Origin: Cavia porcellus
Taxonomy: Eukaryota > Chordata > Mammalia > Rodentia > Caviidae
NCBI RefSeq assembly: GCF_034190915.1
Contig: NW_026947484.1
Coordinates: 185,622,982-185,686,981 of the forward strand
Direction: 5' to 3'
DNA: 64,000 bases
Shown: positions 61,301 to 64,000 of the stretch, one piece after another
Layout: the number at the start of each line of letters is the position of its first letter
How positions within the stretch are numbered: the first letter of the stretch is position 1
The notes under the pieces: generated by a model
Database searches by the model: none
What the model was told of the DNA's origin: nothing
The model's input: only the letters and a program-made list of their open reading frames with translations
Made by a program: the position numbers and the translations under genes

Positions 61301-62050
61301 TGCACAGATTAAAGAAAGGAAAACAATAAAGATAATGTTTTGGGCCTGATTTCTACCCCAAATGCTGTGAGTCAGTGTAGCAGCTCTGTTTTTGTGTATA
61401 GATGGAAGATACTTCTCCCCAGTCCTGCTCCAGATTCATTGATGAAATAAAGAATGGTTTGGGACATTCTTGGGGACCTCTAGAATGCAGTTTTCCTTTG
61501 TGTAATCCTCAAATGTAAAGCTTGGTGATTACAGCAGCACCAAAAATTCTCTTGAATAAAATCTTTCCACACCATTGGGTACCAAGTTTCCATTATTTTC
61601 CATTAGGGAATTCTCCAGAACAAAGTGCCCATTTAAAATACAAACATATTCCCTGAAAAGGGTGACATATTAATCCATTATCAGCCATTAATACTACAAC
61701 AGAAATTAGTCTATCTGCCAATCACTGAGCACTCATTGCCTCAGGAAATGGTACATATGGCAAATTTCTTAATTTTTCCCTCCATTTTAGATCATGGTTT
61801 ATCCTACAGGGGAAAGACTACAATAGCTATAAATCACATTTTTTTTTCTGTGAGCCAGGAGTATCCACCAAGGGGAATGGGAAGAGAATCAGGAAGACAG
61901 ACCATGCCCTCTCATGAGCCAGCTGGTGTGCAGGCTGGAAGACAAGAAGAGCAAACCCACACACCCCACCTCTGCTTACCCCAGTCAGCAGTGAGCTGAT
62001 TCGGAGGAAGTCAGGCTGAGATGATAGCAACTGAAGTAAAATAATAATAA
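58319..62050. other. Unassigned DNA, repeat-poor
   Basis: About 3.7 kb with no gene, RNA gene or confident repeat. 'tgctacatagatattcagtgaatgtgttgaa' near 61,106 may be an L2 3' end. The frames at 60,501-60,746 and 61,736-61,999 have no recognisable product. Confidence 0.4.
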
Positions 62051-62089
62051 TGATAACTTAATAATTATTGAATGCTTGTATTGTTTGAC

Positions 62090-62400
62090 TGACTTTGCAG
62101 GCCTAAAACTGGCAGTCTGATCATTTATTTGGAGGACAACAATATGCATTATAGCAACTGCAAGGGATTTCATTCTGTCTTGTTTTTGAAATCTGATGCT
62201 TTGTTCTGCTTTACTGTTTTGTTTTATTCCCATATCTGGTAACCTGAGCAACTTTCTTGAAGATGACAATATGCAATATAACAACCATTGTTAAATTCCT
62301 ATCATCTTGTTTTGAAAACCAATATAGCTATTAGTTTTGCTGCTGTTGTTGCTTTTTTGATTTGTTTGCTTCTTAATTTTTCTGATTTTTTTCTCCTGAA
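62090..62400 (+). mobile_element. L1 3' monomer fragments
   Basis: Two diverged monomers are in tandem. Both contain a 'ggaggacaacaatatgcatt' or 'gaagatgacaatatgcaata' segment (62,131 and 62,257) followed by TTTTGAAATC-type sequence. Their anchors are about 127 bp apart, so one unit is shortened relative to the 152-bp form. This is an older copy of the same L1 3' end. Confidence 0.7.
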
Positions 62401-62539
62401 AAAAAATCTAAAACATGGACAAAATGTCCACTCATTTCTCTCATAATCCTACTTCATCAATGCTGTCTACTATATTTTTCTGTGTTCTGGAGTAGCTTCT
62501 ATCCAGAGACAACTTTGGCTCCATATTGTTTCTTTTCTG

Positions 62540-62720
62540 AATAACAATGAATAACATTTATTAAGTGCCTGTGAGCCCTGTATAACTTGTTAAGCAATTT
62601 AAATTGTATTATGTTAGCAGCTCATGAATAGGTACTGTTTGTATTCTCATCTTATAGGTAACTGGATTGACGTCCAGAGCACTTAAGTATTTTCAAAGCT
62701 TATAGATGTTTACTCCAAAC
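62540..62720 (+). repeat. MIR SINE
   Basis: 'taacatttattaagtgcctg' (62,553), 'tctcatcttataggtaactggattgacg' (62,646) and following sequence match MIR. It is ancient. Confidence 0.7.
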
Positions 62721-62924
62721 TCAAAAATTTGACCATAAAATCAAATGCCTTTAATCCATGAACCAAGTATCTTAAGTGCCAGTAAAGAAATTGAAGCTTT
62801 TTCTTAATTATTATGTTCACAGTTCCAAAAATAGTAGCTGGCAATTTGAGCAAGCTGCCCAGGTCCTCTTAGATGCACAATACTGATGTTGGATATATTA
62901 TCTTGGTAGACACTGTTTCAGAAA
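62721..62924. other. Unassigned DNA
   Basis: No feature recognised. Confidence 0.35.
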
Positions 62925-63060
62925 AATGTTGATATCATTATGCCCATTTTACAATATTGAGCTTCAAGAAAATTATGAAATTTTTCCATTGCACATCATA
63001 AATGATGAATACACAGTGTAAATGCAGATCTTTTGACTCCAAGTTCAATACATTTGTGTA
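62925..63060 (+). repeat. MIR SINE (probable)
   Basis: 'tcattatgcccattttacaatattgagcttcaagaaa' (62,936-62,972) followed by 'gatcttttgactccaagttcaata' fits the MIR 3' half. Confidence 0.65.
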
Positions 63061-63318
63061 GGTCCTTTTCTATTTTCTCTTGACAAACAATTTTTTTAAC
63101 ATAGTTTAAACAAAAACATCATCTGCATTTTACTACTTTATTTATTGAAAGAAACTGATATCTAATTTTCCTTGTTAATAGGCAGCTTTAATAATTATCA
63201 TTGTATTGGTAGCCCAGTAGTACCTTGGATTTTCTTTATATTTTACAGCTATTATAAATCAGGTGACAATGAAGATTTCAGTTTTATTCTAAATTAATTC
63301 TTGAAGAATGGTAACATA

Positions 63319-63400
63319 GGGCTGGGGATTTAGCTCAGTGGCACAACATCTGTTTGGTAAGTTCAAGGTCATGAGCTTGATATCTGATACAACAAAAAAA
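63319..63400 (+). mobile_element. ID-type SINE, diverged
   Basis: 'gggctggggatttagctcagtggcacaac' gives the 5' end and A box of the subfamily seen at 18,639. The B box (GAGCTTGATAT) is decayed and an A tail ends at 63,400. No clear target duplication. Confidence 0.88.
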
Positions 63401-64000
63401 GGATAGTTATATAAAACCGTTCTCACTTTGCTTGATTTTCCAGTATCACCCAACCTTATCCAGAGAAGTGTAACATTCCCTTGCAGAGAGCCACTAACAG
63501 ATCCTTTCCCAGGAGCCTCTCCACATGAGCTACCTGTAGATGTTTGAATACTTTTACTCTGTAGATGCTTGAATAATCCCACTCTTGACAGGCGTCAGTG
63601 ATGTTCAGAAAATTGCTCTGTGCTACCCACTTGCTGATAGAATCCCCACTGTATGGGACATAGTTTGAGACTCCTGAGCACCAGCCCTAACTTTGCCTAT
63701 CCAGTTGGACTAAAGAGCAGCCATGCCCTGTAATAAGCCAGAATTCTCTCAGTCCTGTCATGAAGGCAAAGTAAGCTTTTACAGTTCTCTTCTCATCAGT
63801 CTGACGGGAAGGATATGCCTTGTGATTTGTACCCAGTTCAGTCATAACAACCACTTTTACTAAAATGAAACATTGATGATTATGGGAGAGAGTCTGTGTA
63901 CTTTGGATTGCATTACAGAAGTAATTTATTTACGCTAATTATCATGTCTCGTTCCATAATGTTTTCGACTGTGTGAGATATTGATTTTTTTTTCAAAAAG
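63401..64000. other. Unassigned DNA
   Basis: No gene or repeat recognised up to the window end. Confidence 0.4.

Overview
The window looks like a piece of a rodent nuclear genome. It is AT-rich, contains no recognisable host exon, and is largely built from retrotransposon remains. The rodent call rests on tRNA-Ala-derived ID-type SINEs, 7SL-derived B1 SINEs, an IAP-like class II LTR, MT-like MaLR LTRs and several L1 layers. I saw no B2 or B4 elements, so a mouse or rat is unlikely, but I cannot name the family. All calls come from reading the sequence, with no database search. Edges of old repeats are approximate.

Layout. 1-1,100: unassigned. 1,100-7,300: a near full-length but decayed L1 (+), split by a 315-bp IAP-like solo LTR with a clean 6-bp target duplication. 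7,400-9,460: B1, GA and CA microsatellites, and old L1 3' pieces. 9,460-11,740: AT-rich, with a notable hairpin and a 27-bp direct repeat. 11,740-14,300: old L1 on the minus strand with a B1 inside, then L2. 15,060-15,600: a small CpG-rich patch with a long (GT)n/(GC)n tract and an X-box-like palindrome. 15,840-33,690: mostly unassigned sequence with scattered MIR and L2, a young ID SINE, a ~300-bp local duplication and two inverted L1 3' ends.

33,700-42,400 is the densest region: an L1 3' end made of 151-152-bp monomers, an old ORF1 fragment, and two L1 copies that share the same internal deletion of nearly all of ORF2 (half-L1 type). Two MaLR LTRs lie end to end between them. 42,400-48,120 holds an old L1 5' half split by a MaLR LTR with a 5-bp target duplication. 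48,388-48,577 is a head-to-tail ID SINE dimer. 50,265-56,211 carries MaLR and MLT1 LTRs, MIRs and L1 3' ends, one of them nested in a MaLR LTR. 56,212-64,000 is mostly unassigned, with a B1, MIRs, an ID and further L1 3' monomers.

No gene set works together here. The main interest is in transposon biology: the shared-deletion L1 lineage, its monomeric 3' end, the local duplication and the SINE dimer. One CpG-rich patch is the best candidate host regulatory site.
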